This document shows positions 17,079 to 24,532 of a stretch of 55,286 nucleotides of DNA, piece after piece. Each line of letters begins with the position of its first letter. The first letter of the stretch is position 1. The DNA comes from Acidobacteriota bacterium (GTDB lineage: Bacteria; Acidobacteriota; Vicinamibacteria; Vicinamibacterales; CAVVIG01), in the NCBI GenBank assembly GCA_020850715.1, contig JADZED010000014.1, positions 1-55,286 of the forward strand, read 5' to 3'. The translations under genes were made by a program, and so were the position numbers. The notes under the pieces were generated by a model, which was not told where the DNA came from, made no database searches, and worked only from the letters and a program-made list of their open reading frames with translations.

Positions 17079-17402
17079 GTGACGCGGCGCGTTCGCCTCG
17101 CCTTCGCGATCGGCGCGTTGGTTCTGGTCACTGTCGCCGGCGGGGCAGTCGCCAAAGCCGTGGGTGAAGCTCGCCATCTGGGCGATTCTGATCGCGAAGG
17201 TTCAACGGTGGAGCTCGCAGGCGCTGTCGACCAGGTCGTTGGGACGATTGCCGCCGACGCGCTTCCGGCGGCAGCTCCGGTTGCGACATTCAGCGCCCCG
17301 GCCAGGCCGGCGGCTCCGCCGACTCGCACCGGCGAAGCCGCCGAGCGGAACGGTGAGGCGCCGCAGCAGGTCCACGAAGAGGCAGGCAAGGTCGCCACGT
17401 GA
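17079..17402 (+). CDS. Small secreted protein, function unknown
   Basis: This 107-residue protein starts with GTG behind a strong GGAGG. The N-terminus is a typical Sec signal or anchor (basic TRRVRLAF, then AIGALVLVTVAGGAVAKAVG). The remainder is low-complexity and Ala/Pro-rich (ADALPAAAPVATFSAPARPAAPP), ending in a charged tail, with no cysteines. It overlaps the start of the 820-residue secreted protein by 4 nt (GTGA) and shares its promoter, so the two products probably act together or are made in fixed ratio. I do not recognise the family. Confidence 0.6.
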   Translation: MTRRVRLAFAIGALVLVTVAGGAVAKAVGEARHLGDSDREGSTVELAGAVDQVVGTIAADALPAAAPVATFSAPARPAAPPTRTGEAAERNGEAPQQVHEEAGKVAT

Positions 17403-19861
17403 GCCTCTTTCGAACGTTCGGCTTCCTTGCGTTCCTGGGTCTGACGTTCGCGCCGGCCGTATCCGGCCAGGATCGCACCCAGCCCTCGTCGACGGCCGCC
17501 GGCGAGACCCTCTCGGCTCCACAAGTCAAGACGCTCCTCGACAAGGTGAAGGCAGCGCTCGACGCGAAGGGGATGCCCTCGAACTGGATTGACGAGCTGC
17601 AGGCCGGCCTCCCCGGTGTGAAGTTCTCCGGCGATCTGGGCCGCGACAACCTGGCGCTGTACTGGCCCATCTGGAACACCGTGTATCTGAAGGCGGGGAT
17701 GGATCTGAACAACCTCACATCCCAGCAGGTCGCCACCATTGCCCACGAGTTCTGGCACGCGTGGTTCGACTTCATCCCGACCTGGCCCTTCGGTCCCATA
17801 TCCGGTTTCAGCGACGCGCAGGACGAGGCCATCGGCGGGTTCATCGACGAATTGCTGGGCGGCGGGAACATGGCCGCGGCCGTCGGGCGCGCGATCTCCG
17901 AGGCGACAGGGATGGATCGAGGCGGGACCGCGCAGCAGGCCGTGGACGCGATCATTGCGCTGGAAGGCCACTGGGATGGCAGTTTCTTCAGCAACTCCTT
18001 TCCGAATGCCTCAGCGCTGAATGCCTGGGTGACTGCAAGACGGGTGCAGCCGGAGATCCAGTCGCTCGAGGCGCTCTTCTCGGATGCAGATCGCGCGCGG
18101 ATTCAGAAGCGCGTCGACGAGTTGGCACAGGCGGCGAACGCGCCGCCGGAGACGACACCCGTCGCCACGACGCCGACAGGAGCGCCTGGGACTGGCGCAA
18201 CGCCGTCCACCACGCCGGCCACTTCGGCAGGCAGCGGCGCTGCGGGCGGCGCGCCGCCTTCGCCCGGGACAACGTCCACGGGAACGACTCCCGCTCCCGG
18301 GCCGACGCCGGGGACCGGCGGTCAGCCCACGACAGTCCCTCCACCAGTCTGCGATCCGTGCAAGCCGCTCGCTGCGGAAGTCACGAAGGCCGAAGCACGA
18401 CTCGAGGAGTTGCAGACCGAGTCGGCGAAACTGGACGCACGGCTCGGAGCGCTGCGCGAGGTCGATCTGCCGAATGCACAGAAGGAACTCGAAGCCCTGA
18501 GCGCGGAGTACGACCGGAGGCTGGGCGATCCGAACGCCGATGACATCGCCAGGAAGGGCACCTTCATCGACGACGGCACGCAGGAGGTGCGGTACCAGGA
18601 AGCGGGCGGGCAGGTCAACATCGTCACGGTGCGGAATGGGAAGACCGTGTCGGGCTCCGGCCATCGGAGTCCCTCCATGACGAATCTGATGGCGCGCCGA
18701 GACGCGGCGAAGGCCAGGCTCGAACGGCTCCAGGCGGACGCCGCGAATCTCGGCGCGCGGCGGAAGGAACTCGATGGCGACCTGGCAAAGGCAAGAGAGG
18801 CCGTTGAGGCGGCACGCCGGGCGCTCGAGGAGTGCCTGAAACGGTGCGGGTATGGCGGAACGGTCGATCGGTACTTGCAGATGGGCAAGAGCCCGATCGG
18901 GTCGAGTACCGGCAGCCTGTTCAGATCGGGCGCGCACGTGGCGATGGGCAGGAATTGGTTCGATCGCATTTCCCCGACGGGTTTCTCGGCGGTCGGGCCC
19001 GACGGCGTGCCGTACTCGATCGCGCATCCCGGCTTGCCCGCCGACGATCGGTACCAGTTGTTCATCGTCATGAGCGGGCAGGTCAGGAGCGCACCGCCCG
19101 CGCGGCCGCCCCTGCGCATGGGCGCGATCGTGCCGGAGCGGCCGCGCCTGGCCGGCTTCGCGCGTCACGTGGGCGAGGGGCTGATGGCCGCGCTCGGCCT
19201 GACGACGCCCCGGCGCAATGTCCATCTCGCGTCTGCGAACCGTCTCGCACCCGGGACGCTCGTCCGCGTCGCTGCGGCGCAGCAGGCAGCCGCGGCGCCA
19301 GGCGTGACGGTGGTCGCGACCGGATCATCGAGCGGCCCGGCGTTCACGCTGGAGGTGCTCGGGCGTGCTGGCGAGCCCGTTCAGGTGCGGGCGCCCGACG
19401 GCCTCGTGTTGCAGCCCGTGCGGCAGGGCAACGCGCCTCGGCCGGCCGGCGCGGGCAGCGGCCGCCTGAGTGCGTTGCTAACAGGATTCTGCCTCGACTA
19501 CGGCAAGCCGCCACCGCCGGCGGGCGTCACATATCAGGTGGCGCCCGAATCGCTTCAACAGCGGCATCGAGCGCTGCGCTCGATCCTTCGGGCCGGACGC
19601 GCCCTGAAGGACGCCGGGCTGCTCAATCCGGACAGCGACCCCGAATCCTACGCGACTTTTGTGCAGCAATGGGCGCTGTGGACCAGGCTGGAAGGCTGGA
19701 ATTTCAGCCAGTTCACCAACCAGTTCCTTGCCTACACGCGCCGGAATGTCGAGAGCTCGGGTGCGCGGTGGACCGACGTGATGCGGGACGGGATTCGCGA
19801 CGCGGCGCGGAACCGATTCGACGACATCCTCGCTGTGCTGCTCGAAGCCGAAAGCAATTGA
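17399..19861 (+). CDS. Large secreted multidomain protein with HEFWH zincin motif
   Basis: This 820-residue protein has a signal peptide (FRTFGFLAFLGLTFAPAVSG, cleavage near residue 23). An N-terminal domain (about 35-245) contains TIAHEFWHAWFD at 113-124, an HExxH zinc motif, with DEAIGGFIDE at 142-151 as a possible third ligand region (E143). A Thr/Pro/Gly-rich linker (about 250-315) follows, then CDPCK and two coiled-coil stretches (about 322-375 and 428-480) ending CLKRC. A central segment has YLQMGKSPIGSSTGSLFRSG and HVAMGRNWFDRISPTGFSAV. The C-terminal helical domain (about 690-820) opens TGFCLDYGKPPPP. I infer a secreted or periplasmic metallopeptidase or a large surface protein. The whole architecture is unfamiliar to me. 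Confidence 0.75.
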   Translation: MSLFRTFGFLAFLGLTFAPAVSGQDRTQPSSTAAGETLSAPQVKTLLDKVKAALDAKGMPSNWIDELQAGLPGVKFSGDLGRDNLALYWPIWNTVYLKAGMDLNNLTSQQVATIAHEFWHAWFDFIPTWPFGPISGFSDAQDEAIGGFIDELLGGGNMAAAVGRAISEATGMDRGGTAQQAVDAIIALEGHWDGSFFSNSFPNASALNAWVTARRVQPEIQSLEALFSDADRARIQKRVDELAQAANAPPETTPVATTPTGAPGTGATPSTTPATSAGSGAAGGAPPSPGTTSTGTTPAPGPTPGTGGQPTTVPPPVCDPCKPLAAEVTKAEARLEELQTESAKLDARLGALREVDLPNAQKELEALSAEYDRRLGDPNADDIARKGTFIDDGTQEVRYQEAGGQVNIVTVRNGKTVSGSGHRSPSMTNLMARRDAAKARLERLQADAANLGARRKELDGDLAKAREAVEAARRALEECLKRCGYGGTVDRYLQMGKSPIGSSTGSLFRSGAHVAMGRNWFDRISPTGFSAVGPDGVPYSIAHPGLPADDRYQLFIVMSGQVRSAPPARPPLRMGAIVPERPRLAGFARHVGEGLMAALGLTTPRRNVHLASANRLAPGTLVRVAAAQQAAAAPGVTVVATGSSSGPAFTLEVLGRAGEPVQVRAPDGLVLQPVRQGNAPRPAGAGSGRLSALLTGFCLDYGKPPPPAGVTYQVAPESLQQRHRALRSILRAGRALKDAGLLNPDSDPESYATFVQQWALWTRLEGWNFSQFTNQFLAYTRRNVESSGARWTDVMRDGIRDAARNRFDDILAVLLEAESN

Positions 19862-19898
19862 CATCCGGTCTCCCTCCACAAACTGGGACGTGAGCAAA

Positions 19899-19947
19899 CT
19901 CCAGGACCGCCAACTGCAGTTGGTAGACGCGCGAAACGATCCTGGAG
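19899..19947 (+). repeat. Nested inverted repeat after the large secreted protein gene
   Basis: CTCCAGGA (19899-19906) is the exact inverse of TCCTGGAG (19940-19947). Between them lies a perfect 14-bp palindrome, CCAACTGCAGTTGG (19910-19923). No T tract follows. It could be a transcript-end structure or a protein-binding site. Nothing else coding is seen between 19862 and 20060. Confidence 0.5.
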
Positions 19948-20060
19948 CCATGGAAGGGGCAGCTCCGGATCCCGACGCCGCGCGTCGAGGAAGCCTGCGC
20001 GCCTGTCAGGCACCGCCGAACCGCCTGTAATCGCCCGCTCGCTGAGTCATCCTGCTCACG

Positions 20061-20135
20061 TCGACTGAGACTGACGACTGATGACCGAGACTGACGACTG
20101 AGACTGACGACTGACGACTGGCGACTGATGACTGA
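20061..20135 (+). repeat. Degenerate GACTGAC/GACTGAT tandem tract
   Basis: The tract is a run of near-identical 6-8 bp units built from GACTGA, GACGACTG and GACTGGC, running up to the -10 box of nagZ. Similar sequence, on the opposite strand, abuts the promoters of pyrH and the GHMP kinase. It has no coding potential. Confidence 0.75.
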
Positions 20136-20141
20136 TAGAAT
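20136..20141 (+). promoter_or_regulatory. -10 box for nagZ (leaderless)
   Basis: TAGAAT ends 6 nt before the GTG start of nagZ, with TCCCCC between them. There is no Shine-Dalgarno. No TTGACA sits 17 bp upstream. Instead the repeat tract offers several CTGACG-like hexamers. Confidence 0.5.
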
Positions 20142-20147
20142 TCCCCC

Positions 20148-21248
20148 GTGTCCCCGTCCGCGCTGCGTCGCCAGATCGGGCAGCTCCTCATCGCCGGTTT
20201 CGACGGCCGCCAGCTGCCGGTCGAACTGAAGGCGCTCGCCCGCGAGTTCGGGCTCGGCGGCGTCATCCTCTTCGCGCGCAACGTCGAGGAACCCGAGCAG
20301 ATCGCCGAACTGGCGGCCGAAGCGGCCGATCTCACGCCCGAGGCGCCGGCCTGGGTGAGCGTCGACCAGGAAGGGGGGCGTGTCGCCCGGCTCGCGCACC
20401 CGTTCACCAAGTGGCCCCCGATGGCGACGCTTGGGCGGAGCGGCGACGCCGGTCTCGCCGTGCGCTTCGCCCGCGCTCTCGCGTCGGAGCTGCGGGCGGT
20501 CGGCATCACGCTCGATTACGCGCCGGTGCTCGACATCCACACGAATCCGGACAACCCTGTCATCGGCGATCGGGCGCTCGGCGAGCGCGCCGAGCAGGTG
20601 GCGCGCCTGGGCGCGGCCATCGTCCACACGCTGCAGCAGGAGGGCATTGCCGCCTGCGGCAAGCACTTTCCTGGGCACGGCGACACCCTCGCCGATTCGC
20701 ATCACGAGCTGCCCGTCGTCGAGCACCCGCTCGAACGGCTCCGGCAGGTGGAACTGGTGCCGTTCCGCGCGGCGATCGATGCCCGCGTGGCCACGATCAT
20801 GACCGCGCACGTGTTCATGCCCGCGCTCGATGAGGCGCGCCCCGCCACGCTGTCGCCTCGCATCGTCACCGGCCTGCTCCGGGAGGAACTGGGGTACGAG
20901 GGGCTCATCCTCAGCGACGATCTCGAGATGAAGGCGATCGCCGGCGCCCATGCCGTGCCGGCGGCTGCCGTCATGGCGGTCGAGGCCGGTTGCGACGGCG
21001 TCCTGGTCTGCAGCGGCGACACGGCCCGGCAGGCTGCGACGCTCGAGGCGCTCGTCTACGCGTTCGAACAGGGGCGTATCGGCCGATCGCGGGTCGAGGA
21101 TGCGCTCGCGCGGCAGGCGCGCGCCAAGGCGCGCTTCTGCGCGGCGCCGGCGGCGGGCGCGCGAGCGCTGCGGGGAGCCGCGCTGCGCGCCGCGATAGGC
21201 CGGGACGAGCACCAGGCGATCGCCGGCGAGATGGCGCGGTTCCTGTGA
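20148..21248 (+). CDS. nagZ: Beta-N-acetylhexosaminidase NagZ (GH3)
   Basis: NagZ removes the terminal GlcNAc from GlcNAc-anhydroMurNAc peptides during cell wall recycling. The 366-residue protein has no signal peptide, as expected for the cytoplasmic enzyme. The GH3 signature is complete: FGLGGVILFARNV, SVDQEGGRVARL, the conserved KHFPGHGDTLADSHHELP loop, IMTAHVFMPA and the nucleophile aspartate in ILSDDLEMKAI. The GTG start directly follows a -10-like hexamer. The stop overlaps the ATG of ldcA. It opens a five-gene peptidoglycan cluster. Confidence 0.94.
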   Translation: MSPSALRRQIGQLLIAGFDGRQLPVELKALAREFGLGGVILFARNVEEPEQIAELAAEAADLTPEAPAWVSVDQEGGRVARLAHPFTKWPPMATLGRSGDAGLAVRFARALASELRAVGITLDYAPVLDIHTNPDNPVIGDRALGERAEQVARLGAAIVHTLQQEGIAACGKHFPGHGDTLADSHHELPVVEHPLERLRQVELVPFRAAIDARVATIMTAHVFMPALDEARPATLSPRIVTGLLREELGYEGLILSDDLEMKAIAGAHAVPAAAVMAVEAGCDGVLVCSGDTARQAATLEALVYAFEQGRIGRSRVEDALARQARAKARFCAAPAAGARALRGAALRAAIGRDEHQAIAGEMARFL

Positions 21249-22171
21249 TGCTGAAGCCGCGCGCTCTGAAGCCGGGCGATCGCCTGGCTGTGGTCTCGCC
21301 GGCCAGCCCGTTCGCCCGCGAGGAGTTCGACCGGGGCATCGACGAGCTCGTCCGCCTCGGCTTCCTGCCGGTCTTCGACGAGACCGTGTTCGCGAGGCGG
21401 GCGTACGTGTCGGGCGCCGCCGACGTCCGCGCGGCCGCGATTGGCAGGGCGTGGCGCGATCCGGATATCGCGGGTGTGATCGCCGTCCGCGGCGGATACG
21501 GCAGCGCGCAGGTGCTGCCGCTGCTCGATCGGGCGGAAGCGGCGCGCACACGCAAGGCGTTCATCGGCTACAGCGACCTCACCGCAATACTGTCGTTTCT
21601 CACCACGGGGGCGGGGCTGGTCGCGTTTCACGGTCCGATGCTCGCCGGCAGGCTCGCCCGCGGCGCCGACGGCTACGACCGCGCGTCGTTCATGGACGCG
21701 CTGTGCCGAACCGTGCCGATGGGGGAGCTCGCACCGGCCGGGCTCGAGATCGTGCGGCCAGGCGAAGCGACGGGACCGCTCCTCGGCGGCACGCTCACGC
21801 AACTGCTGGCGTCGCTGGGCACGCCGTTCGCCTTCGACCCGCCGCGGGGTTTCGTCCTGTTTCTCGACGAAGTGGGCGAGCGGCCGTACCGGCTCGATCG
21901 CATGGTGACGCAGTTGCGCCAGTCCGGTCTGCTCGCACGGGCGGCGGCGGTCGTCATCGGCGAGCTGCCGCGCTGCGACGAGCCGTCGGGCGGCCTTACG
22001 GCGAGAGGAGCGATGGCGGACCTTTTCGCCGACTTTCCAGGTCCGGTGGCGACGGGATTTCCGTCCGGCCACACGTCGGGGCCCGCGTGGACGCTGCCCT
22101 TCGGCGTGCGTTGCCGCGTGGTGGCCGCGGACGTGCCGCGCGTGATCATCGAAGAAGCGGCGGTGGAATAG
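21248..22171 (+). CDS. ldcA: Muramoyltetrapeptide (LD-) carboxypeptidase
   Basis: LdcA is an S66-family serine peptidase that removes the terminal D-Ala from recovered muropeptide tetrapeptides, giving the tripeptide used by Mpl. The 307-residue protein has GVIAVRGGYGSAQVLPLLD, the nucleophile serine in FIGYSDLTAIL, the glutamate region LFLDEVGERPYRLDR and the C-terminal histidine in FPSGHTSGPAWTLPFG. The ATG at 21248 overlaps the nagZ stop by 1 nt. The mpl start follows after 1 nt. No signal peptide is seen, consistent with cytoplasmic recycling. Confidence 0.93.
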   Translation: MLKPRALKPGDRLAVVSPASPFAREEFDRGIDELVRLGFLPVFDETVFARRAYVSGAADVRAAAIGRAWRDPDIAGVIAVRGGYGSAQVLPLLDRAEAARTRKAFIGYSDLTAILSFLTTGAGLVAFHGPMLAGRLARGADGYDRASFMDALCRTVPMGELAPAGLEIVRPGEATGPLLGGTLTQLLASLGTPFAFDPPRGFVLFLDEVGERPYRLDRMVTQLRQSGLLARAAAVVIGELPRCDEPSGGLTARGAMADLFADFPGPVATGFPSGHTSGPAWTLPFGVRCRVVAADVPRVIIEEAAVE

Positions 22172-22172
22172 G

Positions 22173-23570
22173 ATGCCGACGCTTCATCTGATTGGCGTGT
22201 GCGGAACGGCGATGGCGACGCTGGCGGCGATGCTCGGGCGCAAGGGGCTCGACGTGCAGGGATCCGACCAGGACGTCTATCCGCCGATGAGCGACTTCCT
22301 CGCGGCCGAGGGCATCCGGACACTGAGCGGCTATCGCGCCGAACACATCACCGGCGATGTCGAGCTCGTGATCGTCGGCAACGCCATCTCGCGCGGCAAT
22401 CCTGAGCTCGAAGAGGTCCTCGACCGGAAGATCCGTTATTGTTCTCTCCCCGAGGCGATCCGGGAGCACTTCCTCTGGGACGCCCGCTCCATCGTCGTCG
22501 CCGGCACCCACGGCAAGACGACGACGACGGCGCTGACCGGGTGGCTGCTCGCGCACGGCGGTGCCGATCCCAGCGTGTTGGTGGGCGGGATCGCGCGGAA
22601 CTTCGGCGACGGCGGGTCGAGCTACCGGCTGGGACGGGGGCGCGATTTCGTGATCGAGGGCGACGAGTACGACAGCGCCTTCTTCGACAAGACCGCGAAG
22701 TTCCTCAAGTACCTGCCCGACATTGCCGTGGTCAACAACGTCGAGTTCGACCACGCGGACATCTACGCCGACTTCGACGCGGTGCTGCTGGCGTTCCGCC
22801 GGCTGGCGAATCTCGTGCCCCGGCGCGGGTTGCTGCTGCTCGGCGGCGACGATGCCGGAGCGGCGGCGCTTGCGACAGGCGCCCGGTCGCGGGTCGAGCG
22901 GTTCGGCCTGGGCCAGGGTCTGGAATGGCAGGCCTACGACGTGCGGGCGGACGGGGAAGTCACCCGTTTCGGCGTGCGCCGGCGCGGCGCACCGTTCGGC
23001 GTCTTCGAGAGCCCGATGATGGGGATACACAACGTGCGGAACGCACTCGCCGCCGTGGCCGTCGCGGCCGAAGCGGGTATCTCGCCCGGGCAGATGGCGG
23101 AGGGGCTCCGGCGGTTCGCCGGCATCAAGCGGCGGCTGGAGGTGGTGGGCGTGGCATCGGGGGTCACCGTGTTCGACGACTTCGCCCACCATCCGACGGC
23201 GGTCGCCGAGACGCTCGCTGCCGTGCGAGCCTCGCACCCGCGGGCACGGATCTGGGCCGTGTTCGAGCCGCGGTCGGCCTCCTCCTGCCGACGCGTCTTC
23301 CAGGACGATTTTGCGCGCGCCTTCGCGGCAGCCGACCGGGTGCTGATCGCCCCGGTATTCCGTTCGACGCTGCCCGAGGCGGAGCGGCTGTCGGTGACGC
23401 AGCTCATCGACGATCTCAACGCGGCCGGCGGATCGGCGCGTGAAGGGCGCTCGGTCGACGACATCGTCGGGGCGATCGTCGGCGACCGCCAGCCCGGCGA
23501 CCTGGTGGTGATCATGTCGAACGGCGGGTTTGGCGGCATCCACCGGAAGCTCGTGAAGGCGCTGGCGTGA
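22173..23570 (+). CDS. mpl: UDP-N-acetylmuramate:L-alanyl-gamma-D-glutamyl-meso-diaminopimelate ligase
   Basis: Mpl joins recycled L-Ala-D-Glu-mDAP tripeptide to UDP-MurNAc, bypassing MurC, MurD and MurE. The 465-residue Mur ligase opens LHLIGVCGTAMATLAAMLG. It has the ATP loop VVAGTHGKTTTTAL, VIEGDEYDSAFFDK, NNVEFDHADIY, FGVFESPMMGIHNVRNALA and DDFAHHPTAVAETL. The GDEYDSAFFDK and DDFAHHPTA forms distinguish Mpl from MurC. Its presence implies that peptidoglycan contains DAP-type tripeptides and is recycled. It overlaps murB by 4 nt. Confidence 0.94.
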   Translation: MPTLHLIGVCGTAMATLAAMLGRKGLDVQGSDQDVYPPMSDFLAAEGIRTLSGYRAEHITGDVELVIVGNAISRGNPELEEVLDRKIRYCSLPEAIREHFLWDARSIVVAGTHGKTTTTALTGWLLAHGGADPSVLVGGIARNFGDGGSSYRLGRGRDFVIEGDEYDSAFFDKTAKFLKYLPDIAVVNNVEFDHADIYADFDAVLLAFRRLANLVPRRGLLLLGGDDAGAAALATGARSRVERFGLGQGLEWQAYDVRADGEVTRFGVRRRGAPFGVFESPMMGIHNVRNALAAVAVAAEAGISPGQMAEGLRRFAGIKRRLEVVGVASGVTVFDDFAHHPTAVAETLAAVRASHPRARIWAVFEPRSASSCRRVFQDDFARAFAAADRVLIAPVFRSTLPEAERLSVTQLIDDLNAAGGSAREGRSVDDIVGAIVGDRQPGDLVVIMSNGGFGGIHRKLVKALA

Positions 23571-24499
23571 GCTTTGGCGCGGCGCTGCGCGGGCGGTTCG
23601 GCGACCGCGTCCTCGAGCACGCGCCCCTCGCGCCTCTCACGACGTTTCGGGTCGGCGGTCCTGCCGACTGTCTCGTCGAGACGCGCGGCGCTGCCGAGGT
23701 GCTCGATGCGCTCCGCCTGGCGCGGGCGCACGGGGTGCCGGTGACGCTGCTGGGCGGCGGGTCGAACGTGCTCATCTCCGATCTGGGTGTCCGGGGCCTG
23801 GTCGTCCGGCCGCGAGGCGGGGTGATCGAGGCCGCCGGCGACGCCGCGGTTCGTGCCGACGCCGCCGTGACGATCAACGGGTTGGTGCGCTGGCTCATCG
23901 GCCACGGCCGTTCCGGGCTCGAGGCGTGGGCCGGAACGCCCGGCACGATCGGCGGCGCGATCGTCGGCAACGCGCACTTCGGCGGCGCGCTGATTGGCGA
24001 ACATGTGGTGGAGGTGCGGCTCGCCACGCCGGACGGCTCGGCTGCCGACGTTGCGGCCGCCGAGATGGGGTTCGGCTACGATCGAAGCCGCCTGCAGACG
24101 AGCGGCGAGATCGTGCTCTCGGTCCTCCTCCGGACGGGCCGCGGCGAGCCGGCGGCGCTGCGGGCCGCGGCGCGCACGTCGCTCGCGTACCGCAAGCGCA
24201 CACAGCCGCTCGACGCGCCGAGCGCGGGCTGCATCTTCCAGAACCCCGATCCGGCGCGCGACCGGTTGCCCGACGGCGTCCCCTGGTCGGCAGGCGCCCT
24301 CGTGGAGCGCGCCGGGCTGAAGGGCGCCGCGATTGGCGGCGCCCGCGTCTCGCCCGCGCACGGCAACTTCATCGTCAACGACGGCGGCGCGACCGCAGCC
24401 GAGATCCGGGCGCTCATCGATCGTTGCCGCGAAACGGTCGCGCGCCGGTTCGGCGTCGCGCTGCGGGACGAGATCGTCTATCTGGGCAGCTTCCAGTGA
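23567..24499 (+). CDS. murB: UDP-N-acetylenolpyruvoylglucosamine reductase MurB
   Basis: MurB is the FAD enzyme that reduces enolpyruvyl-UDP-GlcNAc to UDP-MurNAc, the co-substrate of Mpl. The 310-residue protein has the FAD-binding segment LTTFRVGGPADCLVET, VTLLGGGSNVLISD, AGTPGTIGGAIVGNAHFGG, SLAYRKRTQPLDAPSAGCIF and the final GNFIVNDGGATAAEI. The catalytic serine position is a cysteine (SAGC), as I recall for other MurB proteins. The start is GTG at 23567 overlapping the mpl stop. The product order (MurB before MurA) is reversed relative to the pathway. Confidence 0.94.
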   Translation: MSFGAALRGRFGDRVLEHAPLAPLTTFRVGGPADCLVETRGAAEVLDALRLARAHGVPVTLLGGGSNVLISDLGVRGLVVRPRGGVIEAAGDAAVRADAAVTINGLVRWLIGHGRSGLEAWAGTPGTIGGAIVGNAHFGGALIGEHVVEVRLATPDGSAADVAAAEMGFGYDRSRLQTSGEIVLSVLLRTGRGEPAALRAAARTSLAYRKRTQPLDAPSAGCIFQNPDPARDRLPDGVPWSAGALVERAGLKGAAIGGARVSPAHGNFIVNDGGATAAEIRALIDRCRETVARRFGVALRDEIVYLGSFQ

Positions 24500-24532
24500 C
24501 CTGTCGTAAGCTGTCGCGTCGGCGACCCCCAC

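Noticed and set aside
20061..20135. Short repeats as a CRISPR array
   Set aside because: Units are 6-8 bp without spacers of constant length, and no cas genes are present.
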